Positions 7,333-15,086 of a DNA stretch of 22,915 nucleotides are shown piece after piece. The notes below the pieces were generated by a model that saw only the letters and a list, made by a program, of their open reading frames with translations, made no database searches and was not told where the DNA came from. Numbering within the stretch: the first letter of the stretch is position 1; each line of letters begins with the position of its first letter. This stretch comes from Clostridiales bacterium (GTDB lineage Bacteria > Bacillota > Clostridia > Christensenellales > UBA1242): assembly GCA_918241715.1 (NCBI GenBank), contig CAKJYB010000040.1:1-22915 (forward strand), given 5' to 3'. The position numbers and the translations under genes are program-made.

Positions 7333-7352
7333 GCGCTTGCACCCTTAAGCGC
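7319..7352 (-). terminator. Terminator of the ABC exporter operon
   Basis: GCGCTT (7352-7347) pairs with AAGCGC (7338-7333) around an eight-base loop, followed by TTAC and nine T (7327-7319). It lies just after the stop of the second transporter gene. Confidence 0.75.
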
Positions 7353-7364
7353 AAACGCCATATG

Positions 7365-9170
7365 CTATTCTTCTTCAAACTGGCTGTTGTAAAGTTCGGC
7401 ATAAGCGCCACCCTTTGCAAGAAGATCTTCATGTTTTCCTTTTTCAACAATGTCTCCATCTTTCAAAACCAAAATTGTGTCGGCATTTTTGATTGTTGAA
7501 AGTCTGTGCGCAATCACAAAAGACGTTCTTCCTTCCATCGCCTTATCCATTGCCTGTTGCAAAAGGATTTCTGTTCTTGTGTCAACCGAACTTGTCGCTT
7601 CGTCCAAAATTACCATCGGCCTGTCAGCAATCATTGTTCTTGCAATTGTCAAAAGCTGTTTTTGCCCTGCAGAAAGATTGATTGTGTCATCAACAATTGT
7701 GTTGTAGCCCTTTGAAAGTGTTTGAATAAAGTGGTCAATTCCAACAGCCTTACATACCTGATAGACTCTCTTGTCTGACACGTCTTTGTTGTTGTATTTC
7801 AGATTTTCCATAATCGTCCCTTCAAACAACCATGTGTCTTGAAGCACCATTCCAAACAAAGAATGGACAGCTTCTCTTTTCATGTCGCCAATCGAAATTC
7901 CATCAATTTTTATGTCTCCAGAGTTGGTTTCATAAAATTTCATTAAAAGGTTTACAAGAGTTGTCTTTCCTGCACCAGTTGGGCCAACTATGGCAATCTT
8001 TTGCCCAGCGTTTACCTTGCAAGAGAAGTCTTTGATGATGATTTTTTCTGGCTTGTATCCAAAGCGCACGTTCTCAAAGTCGATGTTTCCTTCAATTTTT
8101 GCAGGTGCAGAAAGCTTTCCTTCTTCACTTGCCTGCTCTTCTCCTTCCAAAAACTCAAACACACGCTTGCTTGCTGCAGAAGCCGATTGCAAACTTGTAA
8201 GTGATTGTGCTATTGAAGAAAGTGGCCTTGAGAACAATCTTACATAAATCATAAACGCTGTTATCACGCCAAAGTAAGAAATCCCATGTTTTCTTGCCAA
8301 AAGTGCACCGACAATACATACTGCAACATAGCCAAAGTTTCCAACAAATCCCATAACTGGCCCCATAACTCCAGACAAGAATCTAGAACGCCAGCCGTAT
8401 TTGTGAAGTTGTTTGTTGATTTTTGTAAACTCTTCTTTTCTGTTTTCTTCTGCGTTGAAAAGTCTTACAACATTGTGGCCAGAATATGTTTCTTCAATGT
8501 GTGCGTTAAGTTCTCCCATTTGTTCTTGCACTTTGTTGAAATACTTTTGTGATTTTGTAAGGAATATCAAAGAAAGAGCAAATCCAAGTATTGTTGCACC
8601 AATAACCGTAAGTGCCATAAGTGGCTCAGTGATAAACATCATAATCAAAACGCCAACAAAGAGCAAGCCACTTGAAAACAAACTTCCAACGCTTTCACTT
8701 AAACTTTGTGTAACCGTGTCAACGTCGTTTGTTACTCTGCTCAAAACATCTCCGTGTAAATGGCTGTCAAAATAATTAAGTGGCAATTTGTTTATTTTTT
8801 TAGAAATATCACGTCTTAAGTTTCTACCAACTTTTTGCGTAACAATTGTTGTTATATAGTTTTGGAAATAGTTGAACAGCGCCCCAACAATATACAGGCA
8901 AACAAGCAAAACACATATTTTTGTCACTTCTGCAATATCAATGTTTCCTGCGTGATAAATCAATCCATCAGAAATGACGTTTGTAAGGTCCATGATCTTG
9001 TTTGGGCCAATGATTTGAGTTATAACTCCAACAATTCCAAGTGCAAGGGCAAAAATCAGCCAGCCCCAATATTTTCTGCAATAAAGCAGAAGTTTTTTCA
9101 TTGATGTTTTGAATGTTCCCTTTTCCATCTTTTCAGAAGAAACGTTTTTTCTGTTGATATGTCTTGCCAT
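7365..9170 (-). CDS. Heterodimeric ABC exporter, catalytic half (TMD-NBD)
   Basis: A half-transporter of 601 residues from the chosen start. Six transmembrane segments (about 25-330) precede a nucleotide-binding domain. Walker A GPTGAGKTT is at 396-404, the Walker B end LDEATS has the catalytic Glu at 524, and the H-loop IAHRLST has His555. The signature motif is LSAGQ (499-503) rather than LSGGQ. I place the start at ATG 9170 (MARHINRK) because GGAGG precedes it; the open frame extends 12 codons further but overlaps the upstream gene. The upstream stop TAG and this ATG are one base apart, so translation is coupled. With its partner it resembles asymmetric exporters such as TM287/288 or BmrCD, which export drugs or peptides; the substrate here is unknown. 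Confidence 0.93.
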   Translation of the reverse strand: MARHINRKNVSSEKMEKGTFKTSMKKLLLYCRKYWGWLIFALALGIVGVITQIIGPNKIMDLTNVISDGLIYHAGNIDIAEVTKICVLLVCLYIVGALFNYFQNYITTIVTQKVGRNLRRDISKKINKLPLNYFDSHLHGDVLSRVTNDVDTVTQSLSESVGSLFSSGLLFVGVLIMMFITEPLMALTVIGATILGFALSLIFLTKSQKYFNKVQEQMGELNAHIEETYSGHNVVRLFNAEENRKEEFTKINKQLHKYGWRSRFLSGVMGPVMGFVGNFGYVAVCIVGALLARKHGISYFGVITAFMIYVRLFSRPLSSIAQSLTSLQSASAASKRVFEFLEGEEQASEEGKLSAPAKIEGNIDFENVRFGYKPEKIIIKDFSCKVNAGQKIAIVGPTGAGKTTLVNLLMKFYETNSGDIKIDGISIGDMKREAVHSLFGMVLQDTWLFEGTIMENLKYNNKDVSDKRVYQVCKAVGIDHFIQTLSKGYNTIVDDTINLSAGQKQLLTIARTMIADRPMVILDEATSSVDTRTEILLQQAMDKAMEGRTSFVIAHRLSTIKNADTILVLKDGDIVEKGKHEDLLAKGGAYAELYNSQFEEE

Positions 9171-9171
9171 A

Positions 9172-10908
9172 CTATAGTTCCTCCTTTGAAAGTTGTGAAA
9201 GAGCAATTTCTCTGTAAACAGGGCAGTTTTTCAAAAGCTCTTCATGTGTGCCAATTCCAACCATGTTTCCTGCTTCAAGAACAATAATTTTGTCCGCTTC
9301 CTTTATCGTTCCAATTCTCTGCGCAACAATAAATTTTGTAACTTTTGCAGTGTCTTTTTTGAGTGCGCTTCTAAGTTTTTTGTCTGTTTTGTAGTCAAGA
9401 GCAGAAAAGCTGTCATCAAAAATAAAGATTTCCGGCTTTCTTGCAATTGCTCTTGCAATAGAAAGACGCTGTCTCTGTCCACCAGAAACATTTGTTCCTC
9501 CCTGAGAAATTATGCTGTCAATCCCGTCAGGCATTCTGCTTACAAAACTTGATGCCTGTGCTGTGCTTATGGCAGATTTGATTTCTTCTTCACTGGCATT
9601 GTTGTCCCCAAAGTTTACATTATCTTTCACGCTTCCACTAAAGAGCACTCCACGTTGTGGGACATACCCAATTTTTTTGTTTAACGTTTCAAGACTATAG
9701 TCTTTTACGTCAACGCCATCAATAAGCACTCTCCCTTCTGTAGCGTCATACAATCTTGGAATAAGGTTTATAAGCGTGCTTTTTCCACTTCCGGTCGAAC
9801 CAATAAAGGCAATTGTTTCTCCTTCGTTTGCCGTAAAACTTATGTCGTGCAAAACGTATTCTTCTGCGTCTGGATATTTAAAAGAAACGTTTTCAAAAAC
9901 AACGCTTGCCGTGCCGTCAAATTCGTCAACATAGTTGCCGGGAACAATCTTGTTTTCTGTGTCCAAAACTTCGTTTATTCTCTTTGCAGAAACGAGGGCT
10001 CTTGGCAAAAGCATAAAGATAACAATAAGCATGATAAACGACATGACAACTTGCATTGCATAAGACACAAAGACCGTCATGTTGCTAAACGAAACAGCAT
10101 CTTTTACGATGTATGCCCCAATCCAATAGATTGAAAGTGAAAGTCCAGAAAGAAGAATGGTCATAACAGGGTCAAACAAAGCAAGCATCTTTCCGATAAA
10201 GAGATTTGTTTTTGTAAGATCCGTGTTTGTTTCTTTAAATTTCTCTTCCTGAAAATCTTCTGCATTTGATGCTCTGACAACTCTAATTCCGGTCAAGTTT
10301 TCTCTGGTTACTCTGTTGAGCTTGTCGATAAGAGTTTGCATCTTTTTAAATTTTGGAATGACAACAGCCATGATTGTTATGATTGAAATTGACAAAATCG
10401 CAAGGACAATTCCCGTTGAAAGAGACCACTGCCAGCCCTTGTTTACAATTTTGATAACTGCATATATCGCCATGATTGGCGCTTTGATAAGAGCCGATGC
10501 CCCCATTGAAACAACCATTGCAACTTGTCTTATGTCGTTTGTCGTTCTGGTCATCAAACTTGCTGTTGAAAATCTGTTTATTTCGTGAAGAGAAAACCCT
10601 TGAATCTTGTCATAAATTTTGCCTCTGAGTGTAAAACTAAGTCCGGCAGAAATCATTGTTACAAAAAATCCCACCAAAATCGCTGCACCCAAACTTCCAA
10701 AAGCCATGGCAAGCATAATTCCACCATTTTTCAAAATAACAGAAACACTCGGTTTTACGCCTGAGCCAATCTTGTAGAGTTCTTGAATTATCTTTGCCGT
10801 ATAATCTGGCAACGTCAACTCTAAATAAACCTGAACAACGATAAAGACTATGCTTACAATCATAAACATATAGTCTTTTTTTCTAAGATATCTCAGCAAT
10901 TTTAGCAT
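9172..10908 (-). CDS. Heterodimeric ABC exporter, degenerate half (TMD-NBD)
   Basis: A 578-residue half-transporter with six transmembrane segments and a C-terminal ATPase domain. Walker A GSTGSGKST is at 370-378 and the signature NVSGGQRQR is canonical, but the catalytic Glu after Walker B is Asp (DD at 498-499, FDDSFSALD) and the H-loop His is Gln (VAQRIGT, Q530). This is the known pattern of the non-catalytic half of asymmetric heterodimers. Its normal signature completes the intact site of the partner, while the partner's LSAGQ completes this degenerate site. ATG 10908 follows GGAGAAG. It is the first gene of the operon, with its own promoter and an operator-like dyad at the transcription start. 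Confidence 0.93.
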   Translation of the reverse strand: MLKLLRYLRKKDYMFMIVSIVFIVVQVYLELTLPDYTAKIIQELYKIGSGVKPSVSVILKNGGIMLAMAFGSLGAAILVGFFVTMISAGLSFTLRGKIYDKIQGFSLHEINRFSTASLMTRTTNDIRQVAMVVSMGASALIKAPIMAIYAVIKIVNKGWQWSLSTGIVLAILSISIITIMAVVIPKFKKMQTLIDKLNRVTRENLTGIRVVRASNAEDFQEEKFKETNTDLTKTNLFIGKMLALFDPVMTILLSGLSLSIYWIGAYIVKDAVSFSNMTVFVSYAMQVVMSFIMLIVIFMLLPRALVSAKRINEVLDTENKIVPGNYVDEFDGTASVVFENVSFKYPDAEEYVLHDISFTANEGETIAFIGSTGSGKSTLINLIPRLYDATEGRVLIDGVDVKDYSLETLNKKIGYVPQRGVLFSGSVKDNVNFGDNNASEEEIKSAISTAQASSFVSRMPDGIDSIISQGGTNVSGGQRQRLSIARAIARKPEIFIFDDSFSALDYKTDKKLRSALKKDTAKVTKFIVAQRIGTIKEADKIIVLEAGNMVGIGTHEELLKNCPVYREIALSQLSKEEL

Positions 10909-10939
10909 TTATTTCTTCTCCGTTTGTCTCAATAAAAAA

Positions 10940-10953
10940 GTTGACAAATCAAC
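10940..10953 (-). promoter_or_regulatory. Operator-like dyad at the ABC operon start site
   Basis: GTTGATTTGTCAAC (five-base arms around TTTG) spans the predicted +1 to +14 of the ABC operon. It could be a repressor site, as is common for multidrug exporters. It is followed by TTTTTT, so a very weak attenuator is the alternative, but five pairs are few. Confidence 0.4.
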
Positions 10954-10959
10954 ATACAA

Positions 10960-10989
10960 ATAATATCAATTATGGTCTGTTTTTGTCAA
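10960..10989 (-). promoter_or_regulatory. Promoter of the ABC exporter operon
   Basis: TTGACA (10989-10984) and TATTAT (10965-10960) are 18 bases apart on the minus strand, with predicted +1 near 10953. Confidence 0.75.
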
Positions 10990-11017
10990 CTATTCTCTTT
11001 ATATATATGCCCAAAAA

Positions 11018-11833
11018 CTATTTTGTAACAAAGATAAACCCAAATGCATTTGCGCCCCAGTGGCTTGCAATCGAAAATGACAAATCGTCATAAACAAGGT
11101 TGTCTTTGTTAAGGCTTGAGTTTTCAATAAGATTTTGCAAGTTTTTGTCGTTTAAAGTGTAAGACGCAACAACGGGATAACTTTCGTCCACTCCAAGTTC
11201 TTCTGTCTTTTGCAAGATATAATTCATGGCATTTTTAAGCCCAATCTTTTTTGCTTCAACTCTGACTTTTCCATCTTTAAAGGTTATGACTGGCTTGATT
11301 TTTAAAACCGTGCCAATAAGCCACTCTGCCTTTGACAATCTTCCACCCTTCATAAGATACTCCAAAGTCTCAGGAATTGCCAAAATTTTTACTTTCGGAA
11401 TCAATTCTTCAACTTTTTTTGCAACAAAATCGACATCTTTGTCAAGATATCTGTTTGCCTGTTCAACCAAAAGTCTGATTCCCCCAACAGCAAGCCTTGA
11501 ATCAACAACACGCACGTTTTTGTTTTCTTCAAACATAAGTCTGATTGCATTGTTTGCTCCAGAAATTTCTGAAGATATCGTGATAATCAAAACTTGATTG
11601 CCCTTTGATGTATAACTTTCTACAAGTTTTTGTGTATCTTCCAAATTTGGCAATGCCGTCTTTGGAAATTTCTTTGAAGCAAGAAGTTTGTAAAATTCTT
11701 CAGAAGTCAAATCAACTCCATCTAAATATTCTTTTCCATCAATCAAAATTTTGATAGGCAAAATGTCTACCCCATATTTTTTTGCTTCTGCAGGCTTAAT
11801 GCTTGCCCCTGAGTCAACAATAATTTTCAACAT
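11018..11833 (-). CDS. DegV family fatty acid-binding protein
   Basis: A 271-residue protein of the DegV/FakB family, which binds a fatty acid and presents it to the kinase FakA for acyl-phosphate formation. Family landmarks are in order: IVDSGASI at the N-terminus, ISSEISGANNAI near 86, YLMKGGRLS near 158, and SHWGANAFG near the C-terminus. The start ATG at 11833 follows AGGAAGG. It lies 50 bases after the CrtO-like gene; no terminator is visible in that gap, so it may belong to the GT8-plsC-crtO-like unit, where a fatty acid carrier would make sense. No fakA is in the window. The exact ligand is unknown. Confidence 0.88.
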   Translation of the reverse strand: MLKIIVDSGASIKPAEAKKYGVDILPIKILIDGKEYLDGVDLTSEEFYKLLASKKFPKTALPNLEDTQKLVESYTSKGNQVLIITISSEISGANNAIRLMFEENKNVRVVDSRLAVGGIRLLVEQANRYLDKDVDFVAKKVEELIPKVKILAIPETLEYLMKGGRLSKAEWLIGTVLKIKPVITFKDGKVRVEAKKIGLKNAMNYILQKTEELGVDESYPVVASYTLNDKNLQNLIENSSLNKDNLVYDDLSFSIASHWGANAFGFIFVTK

Positions 11834-11883
11834 AAATCCTTCCTAGTGTATTTTATTTGCATGCTCTTAATGATAACACATTT

Positions 11884-12465
11884 TTAAACATTTTGCACCT
11901 TTTTTCTGTCTAAAAATTTTTGAAGTTTCAAAAGTTTTGGAATGTTGTATCTGAGCACCATAATTGGCAAAAAGTTTAAAACCATGTTTACAAAAGCAAT
12001 CGGCAAACAGATTGTCAATGCAAACCTAAACGGAAATGCAACAATTGCTGTGTAGCCAACGAAAACGCCAATCCAGTGTATGACAACACCCTTGTTTGTT
12101 TCTGTGATAAACTTTTCGACATATTCTGGATTTTGTGGCTCCAAGATTTTGTTTTTTCTAAACCCACCAAGTCCACCAAGTTCCCACACTTTTTCTTTCC
12201 ACTTTTTAACCCTAAAAAAGTTTAAAAATTTGATTTCGGATGCAGAAACTTGAAAAATTTTCTTATCTTTTCCATACCATCTGTCCGGAGTCTTTTTTAT
12301 GACAATTGCAAAAAATCCGTCAACAGCAAATTGATAAATCACACACAGGACAACACACACAATGACAAACCACCATGGCACGTCCAGCATTTGCAAACCA
12401 AAAAGAATGTTGAAAACTGACACAACAATCATTGAAAAAATAATTACAGACAAATAAAGTATCAT
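11884..12465 (-). CDS. CrtO-like acyltransferase family membrane protein
   Basis: A 193-residue protein with hydrophobic segments at about 1-25, 30-56, 127-147 and 148-172 and a conserved-looking cytosolic stretch between them (DRWYG, FFRVKKWKEK, NPEYVEKFITET). This pattern resembles the family annotated after S. aureus CrtO, glycosyl-4,4'-diaponeurosporenoate acyltransferase, many members of which occur outside carotenoid clusters. I recognise it from motif layout only. No carotenoid genes are present, so staphyloxanthin synthesis is not implied; acylation of some glycolipid is a reasonable guess given the PlsC-like and GT8 genes directly upstream. ATG 12465 has AAGGAAG before it and lies 11 bases after the plsC-like stop. 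Confidence 0.5.
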   Translation of the reverse strand: MILYLSVIIFSMIVVSVFNILFGLQMLDVPWWFVIVCVVLCVIYQFAVDGFFAIVIKKTPDRWYGKDKKIFQVSASEIKFLNFFRVKKWKEKVWELGGLGGFRKNKILEPQNPEYVEKFITETNKGVVIHWIGVFVGYTAIVAFPFRFALTICLPIAFVNMVLNFLPIMVLRYNIPKLLKLQKFLDRKKVQNV

Positions 12466-12476
12466 TTTTCTTCCTT

Positions 12477-13298
12477 TTAATATTCAAGTTTTCTCTTATA
12501 AACTTTTTCGTAAACTTCAACCCAATCGTTGTAGTTTTTGTTTTTCATTTCTTCTGCACTTTCATTTTTTGAAACAGCCTTATTTGGATAAATTGGCTCC
12601 AAAAAGTGAAGAGTGTATTTCTGAACGGGATATCCATCTCCGTCCAAAACTTCGCTGTCTTTCATCGTTATAAAAATTGGCAAAATTGGAACATCATTTT
12701 TTACTGCAAGTTTAAACGCCCCACTTTGAAGTGGCTTTGGTTTTTTGTAGTTCCACCACAAACTTTGCTCTGGATAAATCAAAATTTTTTGCTTGTTTGC
12801 CAAAAGTGTTTTTACGGCTTCCATAAATTTTATCATTGTCTGCCTGTTTTGAGAAAGTGGAAGTGTGTTGCAATGTTTAAAAAACTTTCCATATCCGGCA
12901 GGTGGATTTGTGTAGTTTCCTTCTCTGATAACTTTCCACAAATTTCCTTTCATGTGTTTTTTTATCACTTTCCATACGGCAAAATTGTCAAATGGGTGAA
13001 AGTGGTTGCAAGTCAAAATTGCCCCACCTTCAAGTTTTGTGAAATTCTCAATGCCAACAACATCTTCAATGACAAGTTGTTTTTGCTTGATAAGTTTGTC
13101 AATCATCTTGTTTCCAAAATGGTTTACAACTGCCGTTGCAATCTTACTTGACAAACGTCTGTTTAGATAATCCACTTTGTTTGGCAAAAGTTCTATCGTT
13201 GGTGGATCGTCTTCAACATCTTCACTCCATCTTCCGGCCTTTTCGTATTCCTTTATTCTTTTTAGAATTTTTTGTCTATACTCTGACTTTTCTGCCAT
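12477..13298 (-). CDS. PlsC-like 1-acyl-glycerol-3-phosphate acyltransferase family protein
   Basis: Lysophospholipid acyltransferase-family enzyme of 273 residues. The catalytic NHxxxxD motif is present as NHFHPFD at 98-104. The usual FPEGTRS block appears as YPEQSLWW (175-182), so the glycerol-phosphate-binding Gly and Thr are replaced; the acceptor may differ from ordinary lysophosphatidic acid. An 80-residue N-terminal extension of charged helices precedes the domain. I chose ATG 13298 (MAEKSEYR), which follows GGAGAG and begins two bases after the GT8 stop; the longer open frame from 13340 would overlap GT8 and lacks support. Membrane-associated phospholipid or glycolipid synthesis is likely. 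Confidence 0.8.
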   Translation of the reverse strand: MAEKSEYRQKILKRIKEYEKAGRWSEDVEDDPPTIELLPNKVDYLNRRLSSKIATAVVNHFGNKMIDKLIKQKQLVIEDVVGIENFTKLEGGAILTCNHFHPFDNFAVWKVIKKHMKGNLWKVIREGNYTNPPAGYGKFFKHCNTLPLSQNRQTMIKFMEAVKTLLANKQKILIYPEQSLWWNYKKPKPLQSGAFKLAVKNDVPILPIFITMKDSEVLDGDGYPVQKYTLHFLEPIYPNKAVSKNESAEEMKNKNYNDWVEVYEKVYKRKLEY

Positions 13299-13300
13299 AA

Positions 13301-14254
13301 CTAAAACTCTCCACAAGGTCCAAGAATTGGTAAAAAACACTCTCCCGAATCAACAATTTCAAGAGCTTTTTTCAAAATGTCAAGCCCAGCCATTTCTTTT
13401 GCATATCTATCTTCTTCCGTGTAAGACTCTTTGATTGAAACAATCTTGTTGTAGAAAGAAGACTTTTCTGCATAGTGCCAGAAATATTCCCCCATAGGAA
13501 CATCTGTGTTCCATGGTTTTTCTGCAAGTGCGTAGTGAACAATATTGAGTTTTCCCTCCCACTTGTCATATGCTGGTGTCTTGTTCCAGCCGGTTGGCAA
13601 AAACTTTATTTTGTTTCTGCAAAAATAGTTTAAGTATGCTTGGTCTGGATCAATTGTTTCAAAGTTGTATGTGCACAAGAGTTCAGTAAATCTCTGTTCA
13701 ATTCTGTGCTCTCTAAATTTTTCCAAGTCAATCACAAGAATTCCGGCGTTTACGTAGTCGTTTGAAGAGACGCCAACAGCCTTTTCTGCGTATTCTGCAA
13801 ATTCTTTCGTTTTGGAAATAAACCCTTCTCTGACACCAGCAATCATGTTTCCTTCAAGGTCAATGTTGTAAAGTTCGGAGACGTCTCCCAAAACAGCAAT
13901 ATCGCAGTCAAGATACAAAATCTTTTTGTATTCTGGAAACATTCCTTGAATGAACAACCTGTAGTATGTTGCCAAACTGAAGTGGTAGACGTTTTTAAAC
14001 TTCTTCTGAACGTCTCCCATATATTTTGAAGCGTTGACAAAGTGAATAGCAACATTTTCGCAGTTGCGCCTTCTAATCTTTGCCTTGCCAAATTCGTTGA
14101 GACCTGTGTTTAAAACGTAGATGTTGTAAAAATAATCCTTTGAAGCATTCTCTATAAGAGAAACAAGTGTAACGTCCAAAAACGGAAGATAGTTGTCGTC
14201 CGTCGCAAAGAAAATTGGAATTTCTGTTTTGCCTTTTGTGTTTATTTTTGTCAT
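13301..14254 (-). CDS. Family 8 glycosyltransferase
   Basis: A 317-residue GT8 enzyme (LgtC/RfaI-like) that transfers a sugar from a UDP-sugar. The N-terminal nucleotide-sugar-binding region starts IPIFFATDDNYLPF, and the metal-binding DxD is seen in YLDCDIAVLGD (DCD 116-118). Downstream FNAG-type block is VNAGILVID and the GT8 C-terminal HYALAEKPW motif is clear. No signal peptide or membrane segment is seen, so it acts on the cytosolic side. ATG 14254 follows AAGGAG. It heads the unit GT8, PlsC-like, CrtO-like, possibly DegV, which suggests a glycolipid or modified lipid product. Confidence 0.9.
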   Translation of the reverse strand: MTKINTKGKTEIPIFFATDDNYLPFLDVTLVSLIENASKDYFYNIYVLNTGLNEFGKAKIRRRNCENVAIHFVNASKYMGDVQKKFKNVYHFSLATYYRLFIQGMFPEYKKILYLDCDIAVLGDVSELYNIDLEGNMIAGVREGFISKTKEFAEYAEKAVGVSSNDYVNAGILVIDLEKFREHRIEQRFTELLCTYNFETIDPDQAYLNYFCRNKIKFLPTGWNKTPAYDKWEGKLNIVHYALAEKPWNTDVPMGEYFWHYAEKSSFYNKIVSIKESYTEEDRYAKEMAGLDILKKALEIVDSGECFLPILGPCGEF

Positions 14255-14289
14255 AGCTTTCTCCTTTTATTTTGTGTTTTCGATTGCTA

Positions 14290-14316
14290 TTATTACAAAA
14301 ATATTCCACTTATCAA
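14290..14316 (-). promoter_or_regulatory. Possible promoter of the GT8 unit
   Basis: TTGATA (14316-14311) is followed by overlapping -10 candidates, TAATAA with 15-base or TAATAG with 18-base spacing. Position upstream of the first gene is right, but neither spacing is ideal. Confidence 0.35.
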
Positions 14317-14356
14317 AGTTTTTTATATCAAAAACATTACCATCTTAAAATAGGCA

Positions 14357-14395
14357 AATGGGAATCGACAAAAACCCTTTCCCATTATCTGGGAA
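14357..14395. promoter_or_regulatory. Cluster of TGGGAA/TTCCCA half-sites between GT8 and the XRE gene
   Basis: AATGGGAA (14357-14364) and TTCCCATT (14379-14386) are an eight-base inverted repeat, and TTCCCATTATCTGGGAA (14379-14395) is a second dyad sharing the middle arm. The three half-sites sit between divergent genes, 28 bases upstream of the XRE -35 box. A binding site for a dimeric regulator, perhaps the adjacent XRE protein, is plausible. Confidence 0.45.
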
Positions 14396-14422
14396 TTGTT
14401 TGTTAAACATTCGTATTTTACT

Positions 14423-14451
14423 TTGATTTAAAAACAGCCGTGTGGTATAAT
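14423..14451 (+). promoter_or_regulatory. Promoter placing +1 on the XRE gene ATG
   Basis: TTGATT (14423-14428), 17 bases, then TATAAT (14446-14451) preceded by TGG, so it is also an extended -10. Seven bases after the hexamer is 14458, the A of the ATG. Confidence 0.85.
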
Positions 14452-14457
14452 ACAAAT

Positions 14458-15060
14458 ATGAAAAACATAAAAGAAATTGTTGCAGAAAATTTGATTGCAC
14501 TTAGAAAAAAGAAAGATTGGACACAGCAGGAGATGGCAAAAAAGCTCAATTATTCCGACAACACCGTATCTAGATGGGAACGTGCAGAAATCTGCCCATC
14601 GCTTGAATCGCTTGAAGCCATCGCAAACCTTTACAACGTTCCACTTTCTTTTTTGATTAAAGAAAATGTCATTAAACAAGTCGAAAACGATGTAAGAACA
14701 AAAAAAATAAAGGCTTTTGCCTGGTGCACCCTTGCTGTATCTCTTGTTTGGCTTTTGGCAATTATCGCCTTTTTTGTATGCAAAACCTATTATAACAAAA
14801 TTTATTGGGTTTTGTTTGTTTGGTCATTTCCAGCTTCTTTTATCATTTTGTTTGCCTTTGCATTCTGCTGGAAAAAAAGGACTTTGCACTTTATCATGTT
14901 GACCCTGTTTATTTGGTCTGTTCTTGCAAGTTTTTATTTGCAATTCCTTTCAAAAAACATATGGGTCATCTTCTTGACTGGCGTTCCACTTCAAGTAACT
15001 TGGACAATATGGTGTTTTCTTCCGGTTAAGCATAGAAAGAAAAAGAACGAAGAAAAATAA
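14458..15060 (+). CDS. Membrane-anchored XRE-family transcriptional regulator
   Basis: A 200-residue protein with an N-terminal XRE/Cro helix-turn-helix (about 5-66; LRKKKDWTQQEMA and NTVSRWERA are typical) and a C-terminal membrane region with about four hydrophobic segments from residue 85 on. Proteins of this layout are common in Bacillota and usually regulate neighbouring genes or respond to the membrane; the signal is unknown. I chose ATG 14458, because the family start MKNIKEIVAENL fits and because a GTG six codons upstream (14440) would lie inside the -10 region. There is no ribosome binding site and transcription should start on the A of this ATG. A pair of dyads upstream may be its own operator. 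Confidence 0.85.
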   Translation: MKNIKEIVAENLIALRKKKDWTQQEMAKKLNYSDNTVSRWERAEICPSLESLEAIANLYNVPLSFLIKENVIKQVENDVRTKKIKAFAWCTLAVSLVWLLAIIAFFVCKTYYNKIYWVLFVWSFPASFIILFAFAFCWKKRTLHFIMLTLFIWSVLASFYLQFLSKNIWVIFLTGVPLQVTWTIWCFLPVKHRKKKNEEK

Positions 15061-15086
15061 AAAACAGGCACGGCCTGTTTTTATTT
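15061..15086. terminator. Bidirectional terminator between XRE and FGase-like genes
   Basis: AAAACAGGC (15061-15069) pairs with GCCTGTTTT (15073-15081) around ACG, with T-rich tails on both strands. It serves two convergent genes and overlaps the stop codon of the minus-strand gene. Confidence 0.88.

Noticed and set aside
7450..8775. Several 60-120 codon plus-strand frames opposite the ABC genes
   Set aside because: They mirror the conserved ATPase and membrane domains, carry no start signals and match no family.
10934..10953. Rho-independent terminator before the ABC operon
   Set aside because: The stem is only five base pairs and sits downstream of a strong promoter, directly before the gene; an operator fits better.
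13299..13340. N-terminal extension of the PlsC-like protein
   Set aside because: It overlaps the GT8 gene and lacks an SD; ATG 13298 has GGAGAG and follows the GT8 stop by two bases.
14440..14457. GTG start for the XRE regulator
   Set aside because: It would lie in the promoter, upstream of the predicted transcription start.
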